Shown here: in pieces, positions 16,540 to 24,511 of the stretch | Layout: each line of letters begins with the position of its first letter | Position numbering within the stretch: position 1 is the stretch's first letter | Source: Pelomonas sp052436255 | GTDB taxonomy: Bacteria > Pseudomonadota > Gammaproteobacteria > Burkholderiales > Burkholderiaceae_C | Assembly (NCBI GenBank): GCA_052436255.1 | Contig: JBQVNP010000010.1 | Location: forward strand, 1 to 64,000 | Direction: 5' to 3' | DNA length: 64,000 bases | Program-made: the position numbers and the translations under genes | The notes under the pieces: model-generated | Told to the model about the DNA's origin: nothing | The model's input: the letters and a program-made list of their open reading frames with translations, nothing else | The model's database searches: none

Positions 16540-17337
16540 TTGACACTCAGTTTGACGCTCACGCCGCTCCCCGCTTTCGACGACAACTACCTCTGGCTGC
16601 TGGACAACGGCCGTGAGGCCCTGGTCGTCGATCCCGGCGATGCCGCGCCGGTCGCCGCGGCACTCGATGCCCGCGGCCTGACGCTCGCGGGCATTCTATT
16701 GACCCATCACCACGGCGATCACGTCGGCGGCGTCGACGCGCTGCGGTCGCGCTTGGCAGGCCCCATCTACGCGCCCGCTAACGAGACCATGCCTGAACCC
16801 GTGCAGCGCCTGCATGGCGGTGACACCGTCGAGCTGCTGGGCCTGCGCTTTGCGGTCATGGATGTGCCCGGCCACACCGCGGGCCACATCGCCTATTTCT
16901 CGACCGACGCGGGCCAGGACGGCCCGCTGCTGTTTTGCGGCGACACGCTCTTCAGCGCAGGCTGCGGCCGCCTGTTCGAAGGTACGCCGGCGCAGATGCA
17001 TGCCTCGCTGCAGTCGCTGGCCGCGCTGCCGCCCGAGACCCGTGTCTGCTGCGCCCATGAATACACGCTGTCCAACCTGCGCTTTGCGCATGCGGTGGAC
17101 CCTGCCAACCCAGACCTCGCGGCCTACACCGCCTGGTGCCACGCCGAACGCGCCGCCGGCCGGCCGACCCTGCCGGGCCGTATCGGCACCGAGGTTCGCA
17201 TCAACCCTTTCCTGCGCTGTAGCGAGCCTGCCCTGCGCGACGCCGCCCGCCGACACGCCCCCCTGAAACTCCCGGCCGCGCCCAGCCCGGTCGATGTATT
17301 CGCCAGCCTGCGCGAATGGAAGAACGGATTCCGATGA
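16540..17337 (+). CDS. gloB: Hydroxyacylglutathione hydrolase (glyoxalase II)
   Basis: A 265-residue metallo-beta-lactamase-fold enzyme that hydrolyses S-D-lactoylglutathione in methylglyoxal detoxification. It has the metal motif THHHGDHVGG, PGHTAGHIAY, CGDTLFSAGCGRLFEG, the late His in CCAHEYTLSNLRFA, and the typical C-terminal RNPFLR-like INPFLRC. No ATG is available ahead of the conserved PAFDDNYLW, so the start is a TTG at 16540 or 16552. Its stop overlaps the next gene's ATG (ATGA). Confidence 0.95.
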   Translation: MTLSLTLTPLPAFDDNYLWLLDNGREALVVDPGDAAPVAAALDARGLTLAGILLTHHHGDHVGGVDALRSRLAGPIYAPANETMPEPVQRLHGGDTVELLGLRFAVMDVPGHTAGHIAYFSTDAGQDGPLLFCGDTLFSAGCGRLFEGTPAQMHASLQSLAALPPETRVCCAHEYTLSNLRFAHAVDPANPDLAAYTAWCHAERAAGRPTLPGRIGTEVRINPFLRCSEPALRDAARRHAPLKLPAAPSPVDVFASLREWKNGFR

Positions 17338-18935
17338 CATTGATCCACCGACTGTCCCCCCTGGTATTGTCGGCCCTGCTGGCCGCCGGCGCCACCCCCC
17401 CCCTGCCCCCGCTGGACGAAGCGCCGGCGCCACCCCTGTCTCCTCCCGCCGCGGTTGCCGTGGCCAGCGTCACGACCGACACCGCCGTCGAACCCGCGCC
17501 GGTGCGCGCCCTGGCCGCCAAGCTGCTGGAAGACAACCTGCGCCCCGGCGCCAAGATCGACCTTGACGCTCCCGAAGCCAATGCCGATCTGTGGGCCCGC
17601 ATCCGCCAGGGCTTTGCGCTGCAGGACCTGGACGACGACTGGGTGCGCAAGGCCGAGGCCTGGTACAGCGCCCGGCCCGACTATGTCGAGCGCATGACGA
17701 CGCGAGGCAGCCGCTACCTCTTCCACATCGTCGACGAGGTCGATAAGCGCGGCATGCCGGCCGAACTGGCCCTGCTGCCCTTCATCGAGAGCGCCTTCGT
17801 CACGCATGCCGTGTCCAGCGCCAAGGCCACCGGCATGTGGCAGTTCATGCCCGCCACGGGCCGTGACTTCGACTTGAAGCAGAACATCTTCCGCGACGAC
17901 CGCCGCGACGTGCTGGCGTCCACCCGCGCCGCGCTCGACTACCTGGGCCGCCTGCACAAGATGTTCGGCGACTGGCACCTGGCGCTGGCTGCCTACAACT
18001 GGGGTCAGGGCAATGTGCAGAAGGCCATCGCGCGCAACCAGCGCCTGGGACTGCCGACCGACTACGCCAGCCTGAAGATGCCCGAGGAGACGCGCTACTA
18101 CGTGCCCAAGCTGCAGGCCGTGAAGAACATCGTCCTCAACCCCGACCGCTATGCGCTGTCCTTGCCGCCGGTCGCCAATCACCCCTACTTCCTGAGCGTG
18201 AAGATCGAGCGCGACATCGATGTGTCGCTGGCCGCCCAGCTTGCCGGCCTGACGCTGGAGACCTTCCAGCAGTTCAACCCGCAGATGAACAAGCCGGTCA
18301 TCCTGGCCGCGGCCACGCAGCAGGTGCTGCTGCCCTATGACCAAGCCAGCAACTTCGCCGCGAACCTGGCGCGCCACCGCGGCCCGCTGGCCAGCTGGAC
18401 GGCCTGGGTCGTGCCCAGGACGATGAGCGCGGCGCAAGCCGCCAAGCGCAGCGGCATGCCGGAATCGGCGCTGCGCGAGATCAACCGCATCCCGCCCAAG
18501 ATGCTGGTCAAGGCCGGCTCCACGCTGCTGGTGCCGCGCGCCGAACATGTGCACGACGACGTGTCGGAGCGCCTGGCCGACACGGCCAGCCTCAGCCTGG
18601 CGCCCGACGCACCGCCGCTGCGCCGCGTGACGCTGAAGGCCGGCAAGGGCGATACGGTGGCGGTGATCGCCGCGCGCTACAAGGTCCGCGCCGACCAGGT
18701 GGCGCAGTGGAACAAGGTCGGCAGCTCGGCACGCTTCAAGCCCGGCCAGGCGGTGGTCGTCTACACGGCGTTCAAGGCCAAGGCGACCCCCGCCAAGACG
18801 ACGGTGGCGGCTCGCGCCGCTGCCAAGAAGGGCAAGGCCACCGTCCGCGCCGCCAAGCCGGCAGCGCCCCCCAATCTGGCCAAGGACCGCGGCGGCAAGG
18901 GCCGCAACAACGTGGTCGCGTCAGCCGCGCCTTGA
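17334..18935 (+). CDS. MltD-like membrane-bound lytic murein transglycosylase with LysM domains
   Basis: A 533-residue lytic transglycosylase, which cuts peptidoglycan glycan strands and forms 1,6-anhydromuramyl ends. Residues 1-20 are an export signal (LSPLVLSALLAAG); no clear lipobox Cys is present, unlike E. coli MltD. The catalytic domain (about 110-270) has LPFIESAF with the catalytic Glu, ATGMWQFMPATGR and LALAAYNWGQGNVQKAI. Two LysM-type repeats follow, at about 355-400 and 430-480, and the C-terminus is Lys/Ala-rich. The ATG at 17334 overlaps the gloB stop; an ATG at 17316 would add six residues. It is convergent with the MAPEG gene, with five bases between stops. Confidence 0.9.
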   Translation: MTLIHRLSPLVLSALLAAGATPPLPPLDEAPAPPLSPPAAVAVASVTTDTAVEPAPVRALAAKLLEDNLRPGAKIDLDAPEANADLWARIRQGFALQDLDDDWVRKAEAWYSARPDYVERMTTRGSRYLFHIVDEVDKRGMPAELALLPFIESAFVTHAVSSAKATGMWQFMPATGRDFDLKQNIFRDDRRDVLASTRAALDYLGRLHKMFGDWHLALAAYNWGQGNVQKAIARNQRLGLPTDYASLKMPEETRYYVPKLQAVKNIVLNPDRYALSLPPVANHPYFLSVKIERDIDVSLAAQLAGLTLETFQQFNPQMNKPVILAAATQQVLLPYDQASNFAANLARHRGPLASWTAWVVPRTMSAAQAAKRSGMPESALREINRIPPKMLVKAGSTLLVPRAEHVHDDVSERLADTASLSLAPDAPPLRRVTLKAGKGDTVAVIAARYKVRADQVAQWNKVGSSARFKPGQAVVVYTAFKAKATPAKTTVAARAAAKKGKATVRAAKPAAPPNLAKDRGGKGRNNVVASAAP

Positions 18936-18940
18936 GGCCG

Positions 18941-19342
18941 TCAGCCGACGAAGAACAGCGCCGCGCTGGTCACCAGGCCAGCCAGCCAGACAACTGAGCG
19001 CAGCGTCGCCTGGTCAGCCAGATAAAGGCCGACGAAGGCAATACGCGCGGCGATGAAGCCCAGGGCCAGTGCGTCGACAGTGGCCTGCGGCGCCTGGTGC
19101 TGGTGCGCCACGAACAGGCCGGCGACGAAGACCGGCAGGGCCTCCCAGCTGTTGGCCTGCGCGGCATGGGCCCGGGCCTGCCAGCCGCTCAGGTTCGCCA
19201 ACCAGGCGCGCGGCTGGTGGTTGTCGAAGCCACCGTCGCGCCGCCGCTTGCCGAAGCCCTTGGACTTGGCCAGCCCGGCGCAAACGATGGGCAGCACGCA
19301 GGCCACGAGCAGGCAGAGTTGGCTGATGGTCAGTGAGGTCAT
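18941..19342 (-). CDS. MAPEG family membrane protein
   Basis: A 133-residue integral membrane protein of the MAPEG family (eicosanoid/glutathione metabolism in eukaryotes, unclear in bacteria). About four hydrophobic helices are visible: LTISQLCLLVACVLPIVCAG, NSWEALPVFVAGLFVAH, ALALGFIAARIAFVGLYLA and SVVWLAGLVTSAALFFVG. The family feature RA...N-x-x-E is present as ARAHAAQANSWEALP. It starts 12 bp after recR and is probably the last gene of the dnaX-ybaB-recR transcript. Confidence 0.85.
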   Translation of the reverse strand: MTSLTISQLCLLVACVLPIVCAGLAKSKGFGKRRRDGGFDNHQPRAWLANLSGWQARAHAAQANSWEALPVFVAGLFVAHQHQAPQATVDALALGFIAARIAFVGLYLADQATLRSVVWLAGLVTSAALFFVG

Positions 19343-19354
19343 CGGAGCGTTCCT

Positions 19355-19936
19355 TCAGCGTCGATCCGTCAGGGCGTGGGCGATGGTGCCCAGGTCCACA
19401 TATTCAAGCTCGCTGCCGACCGGCACGCCGCGCGCCAGCCGGGTCGAGCGGATGCCGCGCGCTCGCAGCGCCTCGGCCAGCACATGGGCCGTGGCCTCGC
19501 CCTCGGCAGTGAAGCTGGTGGCGAGGATGACCTCCTCCACGCCGGCCTCGCCCGCCCGCGCGAGCAGCTCGGCCGCGCCGATCTGGCGCGTGCCCACGCC
19601 GTCGAGCGGGCTCAGCCGGCCCAGCAGCACGAAGTAGTAGCCGCGGTAGGAGGCGGTGCGCTCGAGCGCCGCCTGGTCGGCCGGCGTCTCGACGACACAG
19701 AGCAGCCGAGCGTCACGTTGGGCATCGGCGCAGACAGCGCAGATCGGCGCCTCGCTGAAGGTGTGGCAGCGCTCGCAATGCTTGATGCGCTCGCCCGCCG
19801 CCGTCAGCGCATCGGCCAGGCGCAGCATGGCCAGCCGGTCATGCTGCAGCAGGTGGTAGGCCATGCGCTGGGCCGACTTCTGGCCCACGCCCGGCAGGCG
19901 CTTGAGCGCCTCGATCAGCGTCTCAAGCGCGGCCAA
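19355..19936 (-). CDS. recR: Recombination mediator RecR
   Basis: A 193-residue RecR, which with RecF/RecO loads RecA at gaps. It has the helix-hairpin-helix RLPGVGQKSAQRMAYHLL (residues 13-30), the four-Cys zinc site CERC...CAVC, the Toprim domain with VVETPADQAALE, GRLSPLDGVG, and EGEATAHVLAE, and the C-terminal ARGVPVGSELEYVD. The start is a TTG at 19936; no ATG or GTG precedes the conserved region. It follows ybaB by 9 bp. Confidence 0.96.
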   Translation of the reverse strand: MAALETLIEALKRLPGVGQKSAQRMAYHLLQHDRLAMLRLADALTAAGERIKHCERCHTFSEAPICAVCADAQRDARLLCVVETPADQAALERTASYRGYYFVLLGRLSPLDGVGTRQIGAAELLARAGEAGVEEVILATSFTAEGEATAHVLAEALRARGIRSTRLARGVPVGSELEYVDLGTIAHALTDRR

Positions 19937-19945
19937 GGTCCGGGC

Positions 19946-20272
19946 TCAAAAGGGGAACTTCATGCCGGGGGGCATCGGCATGCCCTGCGTCAGCTTGCCC
20001 ATCTTCTCGCTGCTCGTCGCCTCGGCGCGGCGGGCCGCGTCGTTGAAGGCGGCGGCCACGAGGTCTTCCAGCATGTCCTTGTCATCGGCCAGCAGGCTGG
20101 GGTCGATGGTGACGCGCCGCACCTCGTTCTTGCAGGTCATGACGACCTTGACGAGGCCGGCGCCGCTTTGGCCCTCGACCTCGATGCTGGCGAGCTCGTC
20201 CTGCGCCTTCTTCAGGTTGTCCTGCATCGCCTGGGCTTGTTTCATCAAGCCGGCAAGTTGGCCTTTCATCAT
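19946..20272 (-). CDS. ybaB: YbaB/EbfC family nucleoid-associated protein
   Basis: A 108-residue DNA-binding protein of the YbaB/EbfC family, which forms dimers with a tweezer shape and binds DNA with little specificity. The signature is GLMKQAQAMQDNLKKAQDELASIEVEGQSGAGLVKVVMTCKNEVRRVTIDPSLL. It lies between dnaX (13 bp away) and recR, the conserved order in proteobacteria. Confidence 0.96.
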   Translation of the reverse strand: MMKGQLAGLMKQAQAMQDNLKKAQDELASIEVEGQSGAGLVKVVMTCKNEVRRVTIDPSLLADDKDMLEDLVAAAFNDAARRAEATSSEKMGKLTQGMPMPPGMKFPF

Positions 20273-20285
20273 GATCGTGTCCTTG

Positions 20286-22130
20286 TCAAAGAGAGGGAGT
20301 CAGCGGCTGCACGGAGCCCGGCAAGATACGCGCCGACGGGAACTGGGAAAGCAGCGTCCGTGTCATCGGATGTTGGGCGGCGAGGTCCTCCGCCGCACGT
20401 TGCTGGGCCTCGGTGCGGGCCACGGTGCGCAGCGCAATCGAGTCCTCGGCGATGCCGACCTCGATCTCGAGCCTGGCGTCCAGCGCCGCTTCGAGCTTGG
20501 CGACGAGAGCCGGAGCACGCAGCGATTCGCGCTCGACGCGCAAGGTCCAGGTCTCGCGGCCGTCGACGGTGCGGCAGGCCAATGCCTGCGCCTGGCGAGC
20601 CAGTTCGGCGGTCATGCCGACCAGGTTGAGGGCTGCAACGCGTTCCGCCCATTGCGCGCCCTCGGGGGTCTCGCGCAAGGCTGCGCGGCGCGGCGCTTCG
20701 ACATCCCGTGCGGCGACCGGCGACGGCACATCGTCGGCCTCCATCCACGGCGGCGGCGCGTCGTCGGGCGGCGCGCCGTCCATGTCGTCGTCCGCCTGTA
20801 CCTCGACGCCGACCGGGCGCGGGCGCAGGCGGTCACTGAGCCTGGGGGTGGACGGCTCAACTGCCATGGGCGCCGCCACCACCGGTGCCGGCGCGAAACC
20901 CTTTGGCGCTGCGGCCGGTGCAATGACGGGCGCCGGCGGCGCCACCTTGGGCAAAGGCACGGCGACGACCGCCTTGGCCACCGCCGGCGGCCGCACCAGG
21001 GCCGCGGCCTTGATCGGTTTGGCACTGGTGCCTGCCGGCCGGAAGGCCAGCATGCGCAGCAGCACCATCAGCAGCCCGGCGTACTCGTCCGGTGCCAGGT
21101 GCAGCTCGGCGCGGCCGTGCAGGGCCATGCTGTACATCAGCTGGATCTCGTCGGCCGGCAGTGCGGCGGCCAGGCGGCGGATCTCGGCAGTCTCGGTGTC
21201 GGCATCGTCCAGCGCGGCGGGCGCGGCCTGCGCCAGGGCCATCTGTTGGAAGAGCGTGGCCAAGTCTTCCAGCGTGCCTGCCGCCGACAGTCCCGCACCG
21301 CGCAGCGCATCGGCCTGCGCGACGACCGCCTCGCCGCTGGCGGCTGCCAGCGCATCGACGATGGCCACGACATGACCGCGGTCCACGCTGCCCAGCATCT
21401 GGCGCACGCCGGCCTCGGAGAGCGAGCCGGCGCCAAAGGCAATCGCCTGGTCGGTCAGCGACAACCCGTCGCGCATGGAGCCGCGCGCCGCACGCGCCAG
21501 CAGGCGCAGGGCGCCCGGCTCGGCCGGCACGCTCTCGGCGCCCAGCACATTGCCCAGGTGCATCTGCACGTCCGCCGCCGCCATCGGCCGCAGGTTGAAC
21601 TGCAGGCAGCGTGACAGCACGGTGACCGGCACCTTCTGCGGGTCGGTCGTCGCCAGCACGAATTTCAGGTAGTCGGGCGGTTCCTCCAGCGTCTTCAACA
21701 TCGCGTTGAAGGCGGTGTTGGACAGCATGTGCACTTCGTCGATCATGTAGACCTTGAAGCGCCCGACGACCGGCTTGTAGACCGCCTGGTCCAGCAGCTG
21801 CGAGATCTCCTCGACGCCGCGGTTTGACGCTGCGTCCAGCTCCACGTAGTCGACGAAGCGGCCTGCATCGATGTCGCGGCAGGCGTGGCAAACGCCACAG
21901 GGCCGGGCCGTGATGCCGCCAGTGCCGTCCGGCCCGACACAGTTCAGGCTCTTGGCGAGGATGCGCGACACCGTCGTCTTGCCAACGCCACGGGTGCCGG
22001 TGAACAGATAGGCGTGGTGCAGGCGGCCCTGCGTCAAGGCGTTGGCCAGCGCTTGGACGACATGTTCCTGGCCAACGAGCTGCTCGAAACTCTGCGGACG
22101 GTATTTGCGGGCCAGGACCTGGTAACTCAT
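20286..22130 (-). CDS. dnaX: DNA polymerase III subunit gamma/tau
   Basis: A 614-residue clamp-loader subunit. The ATPase part has the start MSYQVLARKYRPQSFEQLVGQ, Walker A GTRGVGKTT near residue 45, zinc-binding Cys (CGVCHACRDID and the Cys just before), the DEVH box in MIDEVHMLSNTAFNAMLKTLEEPP, and sensor LSRCLQF. After the collar region comes a long Pro/Ala-rich linker (about 365-480) and a C-terminal tau domain that contacts the polymerase alpha subunit. I see no A-tract slippery site, so production of the short gamma form by frameshift is not supported. First gene of the dnaX-ybaB-recR operon. Confidence 0.96.
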   Translation of the reverse strand: MSYQVLARKYRPQSFEQLVGQEHVVQALANALTQGRLHHAYLFTGTRGVGKTTVSRILAKSLNCVGPDGTGGITARPCGVCHACRDIDAGRFVDYVELDAASNRGVEEISQLLDQAVYKPVVGRFKVYMIDEVHMLSNTAFNAMLKTLEEPPDYLKFVLATTDPQKVPVTVLSRCLQFNLRPMAAADVQMHLGNVLGAESVPAEPGALRLLARAARGSMRDGLSLTDQAIAFGAGSLSEAGVRQMLGSVDRGHVVAIVDALAAASGEAVVAQADALRGAGLSAAGTLEDLATLFQQMALAQAAPAALDDADTETAEIRRLAAALPADEIQLMYSMALHGRAELHLAPDEYAGLLMVLLRMLAFRPAGTSAKPIKAAALVRPPAVAKAVVAVPLPKVAPPAPVIAPAAAPKGFAPAPVVAAPMAVEPSTPRLSDRLRPRPVGVEVQADDDMDGAPPDDAPPPWMEADDVPSPVAARDVEAPRRAALRETPEGAQWAERVAALNLVGMTAELARQAQALACRTVDGRETWTLRVERESLRAPALVAKLEAALDARLEIEVGIAEDSIALRTVARTEAQQRAAEDLAAQHPMTRTLLSQFPSARILPGSVQPLTPSL

Positions 22131-22163
22131 CCTCAGGATTCTAGGCGTCGATAATCCCGCCCC

Positions 22164-23273
22164 ATGACCTCGCAAGCCCCCCTCACCTACGACCAGGCCG
22201 GCGTCAACTACGACCTGATCGACCCGCTCAAGATCACCGCGCAACGCGCCGCCGCCGCCACCGGCGCCCACCTGGGCGCGCATGGCTTCACCGAAGTGAA
22301 GGCCTCGCGCGGCGAGTCAGCCTATGTCGTGGATGTGGGGCCGTTCTACATCGCCTCCATCGTCGAATGCCTGGGCACCAAGACGCTGGTGGCCGACGAG
22401 ATGGCCAAACTGACGGGCAAGAGCTTCTTCGCCGGCATCGCCCAGGACACGATCGCGATGGCGGTCAACGACCTGATCACCGTCGGCGCGACGCCGCTGG
22501 TCGTGCAGGCCTACTGGGCCGCCGGCGGCAGCGACTGGTTCGGCGACGCCCAGCGCGCGCAAGCCCTGGTGGCGGGCTGGAAGGCCGCCTGCGACACCTG
22601 CCAGGTCGCCTGGGGCGGTGGTGAGACCCCCGCGCTGGCGGGCATCGTCGAGGACGGCCGCATCGACCTGGCCGCCTCCTGCACCGGCCTGATCAACCCC
22701 AAGGAGCGGCTGTCGGTCGGCGACAAGCTCGGTGCCGGGGACGCCATCGTGCTGCTGGCCTCCAGCGGCATCCATGCCAACGGCCTGTCACTGGCCCGCA
22801 AGCTCGCGGAACGCTTGCCTCAGGGCTATCTCACCGAGATCGAACCCGGCCTGAGCTACGGCGAGGCGCTGCTGGCGCCGACGGCGCTGTATTCCCCCGT
22901 CACCGAGGCACTGTGGAAAGCCGGCATCGCGCCTCACTACTGCGCCAACATCACCGGCCACGGCTGGCGCAAGCTGCTGCGCCACCCGAGCCAGCTGACC
23001 TATCGCATCCACACCGTGCCGCCCAAGACCGCGGTGCTGGACTTCATCCAGAAGCAGGCCGGCCAGGATGACCGCGAGGCCTACTCGACGCTGAACATGG
23101 GCGCCGGCTTTGCCATCTTCGTCAAGCCCGACGATGCCGAGCGCACAGCTCAGGTCGCACGCGATTGCGGCGTCAAGGCCTGGGTGGCGGGCACCGTCGA
23201 GGCGGGCGAGAAGCAGCTGTTGATCGAGCCGCTGAACATCCGCTTCAGCGAAGACGATCTCGCTCTGCGCTGA
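22164..23273 (+). CDS. Divergent PurM-like protein (AIR synthase-related)
   Basis: A 369-residue protein of the PurM/AIR synthase superfamily, longer than the usual 345. PurM-type features include AIAQDTIAMAVNDLITVGATPLVVQAYWAAGG-like helix and strand order, GGGETPALAGIV where canonical PurM has GGETAEMPG, ASSGIHANGLSLARKL, and NMGAGFAIFV. The canonical DGVGTKL loop is replaced by ECLGTKTLV, and the N-terminus differs. Canonical PurM converts FGAM to AIR in purine synthesis; this member may do so or act on another substrate. It is divergent from dnaX, with 33 bp between starts. Confidence 0.75.
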   Translation: MTSQAPLTYDQAGVNYDLIDPLKITAQRAAAATGAHLGAHGFTEVKASRGESAYVVDVGPFYIASIVECLGTKTLVADEMAKLTGKSFFAGIAQDTIAMAVNDLITVGATPLVVQAYWAAGGSDWFGDAQRAQALVAGWKAACDTCQVAWGGGETPALAGIVEDGRIDLAASCTGLINPKERLSVGDKLGAGDAIVLLASSGIHANGLSLARKLAERLPQGYLTEIEPGLSYGEALLAPTALYSPVTEALWKAGIAPHYCANITGHGWRKLLRHPSQLTYRIHTVPPKTAVLDFIQKQAGQDDREAYSTLNMGAGFAIFVKPDDAERTAQVARDCGVKAWVAGTVEAGEKQLLIEPLNIRFSEDDLALR

Positions 23274-23314
23274 CCATGTCGCTGGCATGCGCGTCGGCAG
23301 TCGAGCGTAGTGCC

Positions 23315-23388
23315 CCTCGGGCCGAGCGCAGGGCCGCTCCCAAGCCGGCCCGAGGTGGCGCTGTGCTTGCCGGTCAACCCGGCAAGCA
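23315..23388. repeat. Tandem pair of long hairpins in the gap before the SirB2-like gene
   Basis: Two perfect 10-bp inverted repeats lie in the 166-bp gap: CCTCGGGCCG (23315-23324) with CGGCCCGAGG (23346-23355), and TGCTTGCCGG (23364-23373) with CCGGCAAGCA (23379-23388). The arrangement looks like a mobile palindromic element of the REP type rather than a terminator, because no T tract follows either hairpin. The role is unknown. Confidence 0.55.
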
Positions 23389-23439
23389 GCGCCGTCCCCG
23401 CAACGGACCGGCCAAGGTACTCCTTGGACGAGGGGCCAT

Positions 23440-23826
23440 ATGACGTGGTACTACACGCAGATGGTCCAGTGGCATGTGTGGCTGGCCTGGTGCAGCGTAG
23501 GCCTGTTCTTCGTGCGCGGCCTGCTGTTCCAGTTCGGCACGCCGCAGCTACAGGGCATTGCCAAGGACGCGCGTCTGCTGGTGGTGGTGTTCAGCGTCAA
23601 TGCCTGCCTTGTCGTCACGGGCCTGGCTCTGTGGGGTGCCATCGGCTATCACCCCGTGCGCAATGGGTGGCTAGGGGTCAAGCTGGTCGCGCTGATCGGC
23701 TACGTGGCCTGCGGCCATTGGGCATTGAGCCAGGTGCGCTTTCACCTAATCGGCTATCTCACCGCGTTGGCGCTGCTGGCTCTGGCGATGGACCTTTCGA
23801 TCAACCGCCAGTTCCTGCCCGGTTAG
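23440..23826 (+). CDS. SirB2-like integral membrane protein
   Basis: A 128-residue membrane protein with four hydrophobic segments: HVWLAWCSVGLFFVRGLLF, LLVVVFSVNACLVVTGLALWGAI, WLGVKLVALIGYVACGHWAL and LIGYLTALALLALAMDLSI. The pattern, with FFVRGLL early and WLGVKLVALIGYV in the third helix, matches the SirB family (invasion gene expression up-regulator), whose molecular role is unknown. It starts 166 bp after the PurM-like gene and its end overlaps the likely promoter of the SRP RNA gene. Confidence 0.75.
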   Translation: MTWYYTQMVQWHVWLAWCSVGLFFVRGLLFQFGTPQLQGIAKDARLLVVVFSVNACLVVTGLALWGAIGYHPVRNGWLGVKLVALIGYVACGHWALSQVRFHLIGYLTALALLALAMDLSINRQFLPG

Positions 23827-23829
23827 AAT
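23801..23829 (+). promoter_or_regulatory. Promoter of the SRP RNA gene
   Basis: A good -10, TAGAAT at 23824-23829, lies seven bases before the predicted 5' end of the SRP RNA at 23837. The -35 position 17 bp upstream (TCAACC, 23801-23806) is poor. The promoter overlaps the end of the SirB2-like gene. Confidence 0.45.
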
Positions 23830-23836
23830 GGTCAGC

Positions 23837-23930
23837 GACGGGCCTCCCCGCATGGAAGCGCGCCCAACCGGGTCAGGTGGGGAACCAAGCAGCCCTAAGC
23901 GTTGCAACCAGTGCCGGGGTCAGGCTCGTC
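23837..23930 (+). ncRNA. ffs: Signal recognition particle RNA (4.5S RNA, small bacterial type)
   Basis: The region carries the conserved SRP domain IV core: GGTCAGGTGGGGAACCAAGC at about 23871-23890 followed by AGCCCT, matching the E. coli GGTCAGGTCCGGAAGGAAGCAGC arrangement. The ends pair: GACGGGCCT at 23837-23845 with AGGCTCGTC at 23922-23930 (one G-U pair), closing a single long hairpin of about 94 nt. The RNA binds Ffh and targets inner-membrane proteins. A terminator hairpin lies about 95 bp downstream. The ends are set by pairing and may be off by a few bases. Confidence 0.9.
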
Positions 23931-24021
23931 ACCCTCCCCTCCCTCACCTACGATCTTGACCGCAGCGATATCTTCGCGGTCGCGCAAGGTCGCTCCTCGG
24001 CCGCCTGACTGATCCCCAAAG

Positions 24022-24050
24022 AAAAAGGGGAGGCTCGTGCCCTCCCCTTT
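24022..24050 (-). terminator. Rho-independent terminator, minus strand (also usable from the plus side)
   Basis: A perfect 10-bp stem, AAAGGGGAGG (24024-24033) with CCTCCCCTTT (24041-24050), loop of 7. On the minus strand it is followed by a TTTTT tract (24022-24026), so it ends the envelope operon that stops at 24068. It may also stop SRP RNA transcription from the other side, where the T run is only three. Confidence 0.75.
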
Positions 24051-24067
24051 GTCGCCAGCGCCGTGAG

Positions 24068-24481
24068 CTAGTTTGGCGTCTTCGGGATGTCGGTCGACCG
24101 CACCGTCAGCGACTTGATCTGGCCACCGCCGCTCACGCTGCCGTCTACCTGTCCTTCACGCACACGACGCTCGCACAGCTCGCGGTCCTCTCCGCGCTGC
24201 GCCTGGCAGCGCTTTAGCGCGTTGGCGGCCCACTGCTCGGCCCGGTCGTCGGCGGGGACCAGCTTTCCTTGGCGGGCTTGGGCATACGCCGCCCCGGCTT
24301 CGCGCAGGCACACGTCGCGTGGCTGGGTGGTCTTGGCGGTCAGGCAGTCAGCCTTTTCCCGCTCGTACTGCAGGCGCAGTGGATCGGCGTTCTTCGCCGC
24401 GGGACCGGCCGCCTGGGCGAGACCGCCGCAGGCCAGCAGGCCCGCAAGCAGCCATCGGCAAGTCAGTGAACGTCCTGTCAT
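24068..24481 (-). CDS. Hypothetical exported protein with four cysteines
   Basis: I recognise no family. It is 137 residues with a signal peptide (WLLAGLLACGGLAQA). The mature part is charged and helical and has four Cys spaced as two pairs (ADC and DVC, then KRC and ELC), suggesting disulphides in the periplasm. The ATG at 24481 is preferred over the in-frame ATG at 24487 because AGGAG lies six bases before it and directly abuts the other. It follows the OmpA-like gene by 30 bp, so it is probably the last gene of that operon. Confidence 0.65.
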   Translation of the reverse strand: MTGRSLTCRWLLAGLLACGGLAQAAGPAAKNADPLRLQYEREKADCLTAKTTQPRDVCLREAGAAYAQARQGKLVPADDRAEQWAANALKRCQAQRGEDRELCERRVREGQVDGSVSGGGQIKSLTVRSTDIPKTPN

Positions 24482-24511
24482 CGCCATCTCCTCAAGGTGG
24501 AAGACACCAAC

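Noticed and set aside
20286..22130. Programmed frameshift in dnaX making a short gamma subunit
   Set aside because: No run of A bases or A AAA AAG type slippery site is visible on the coding strand.
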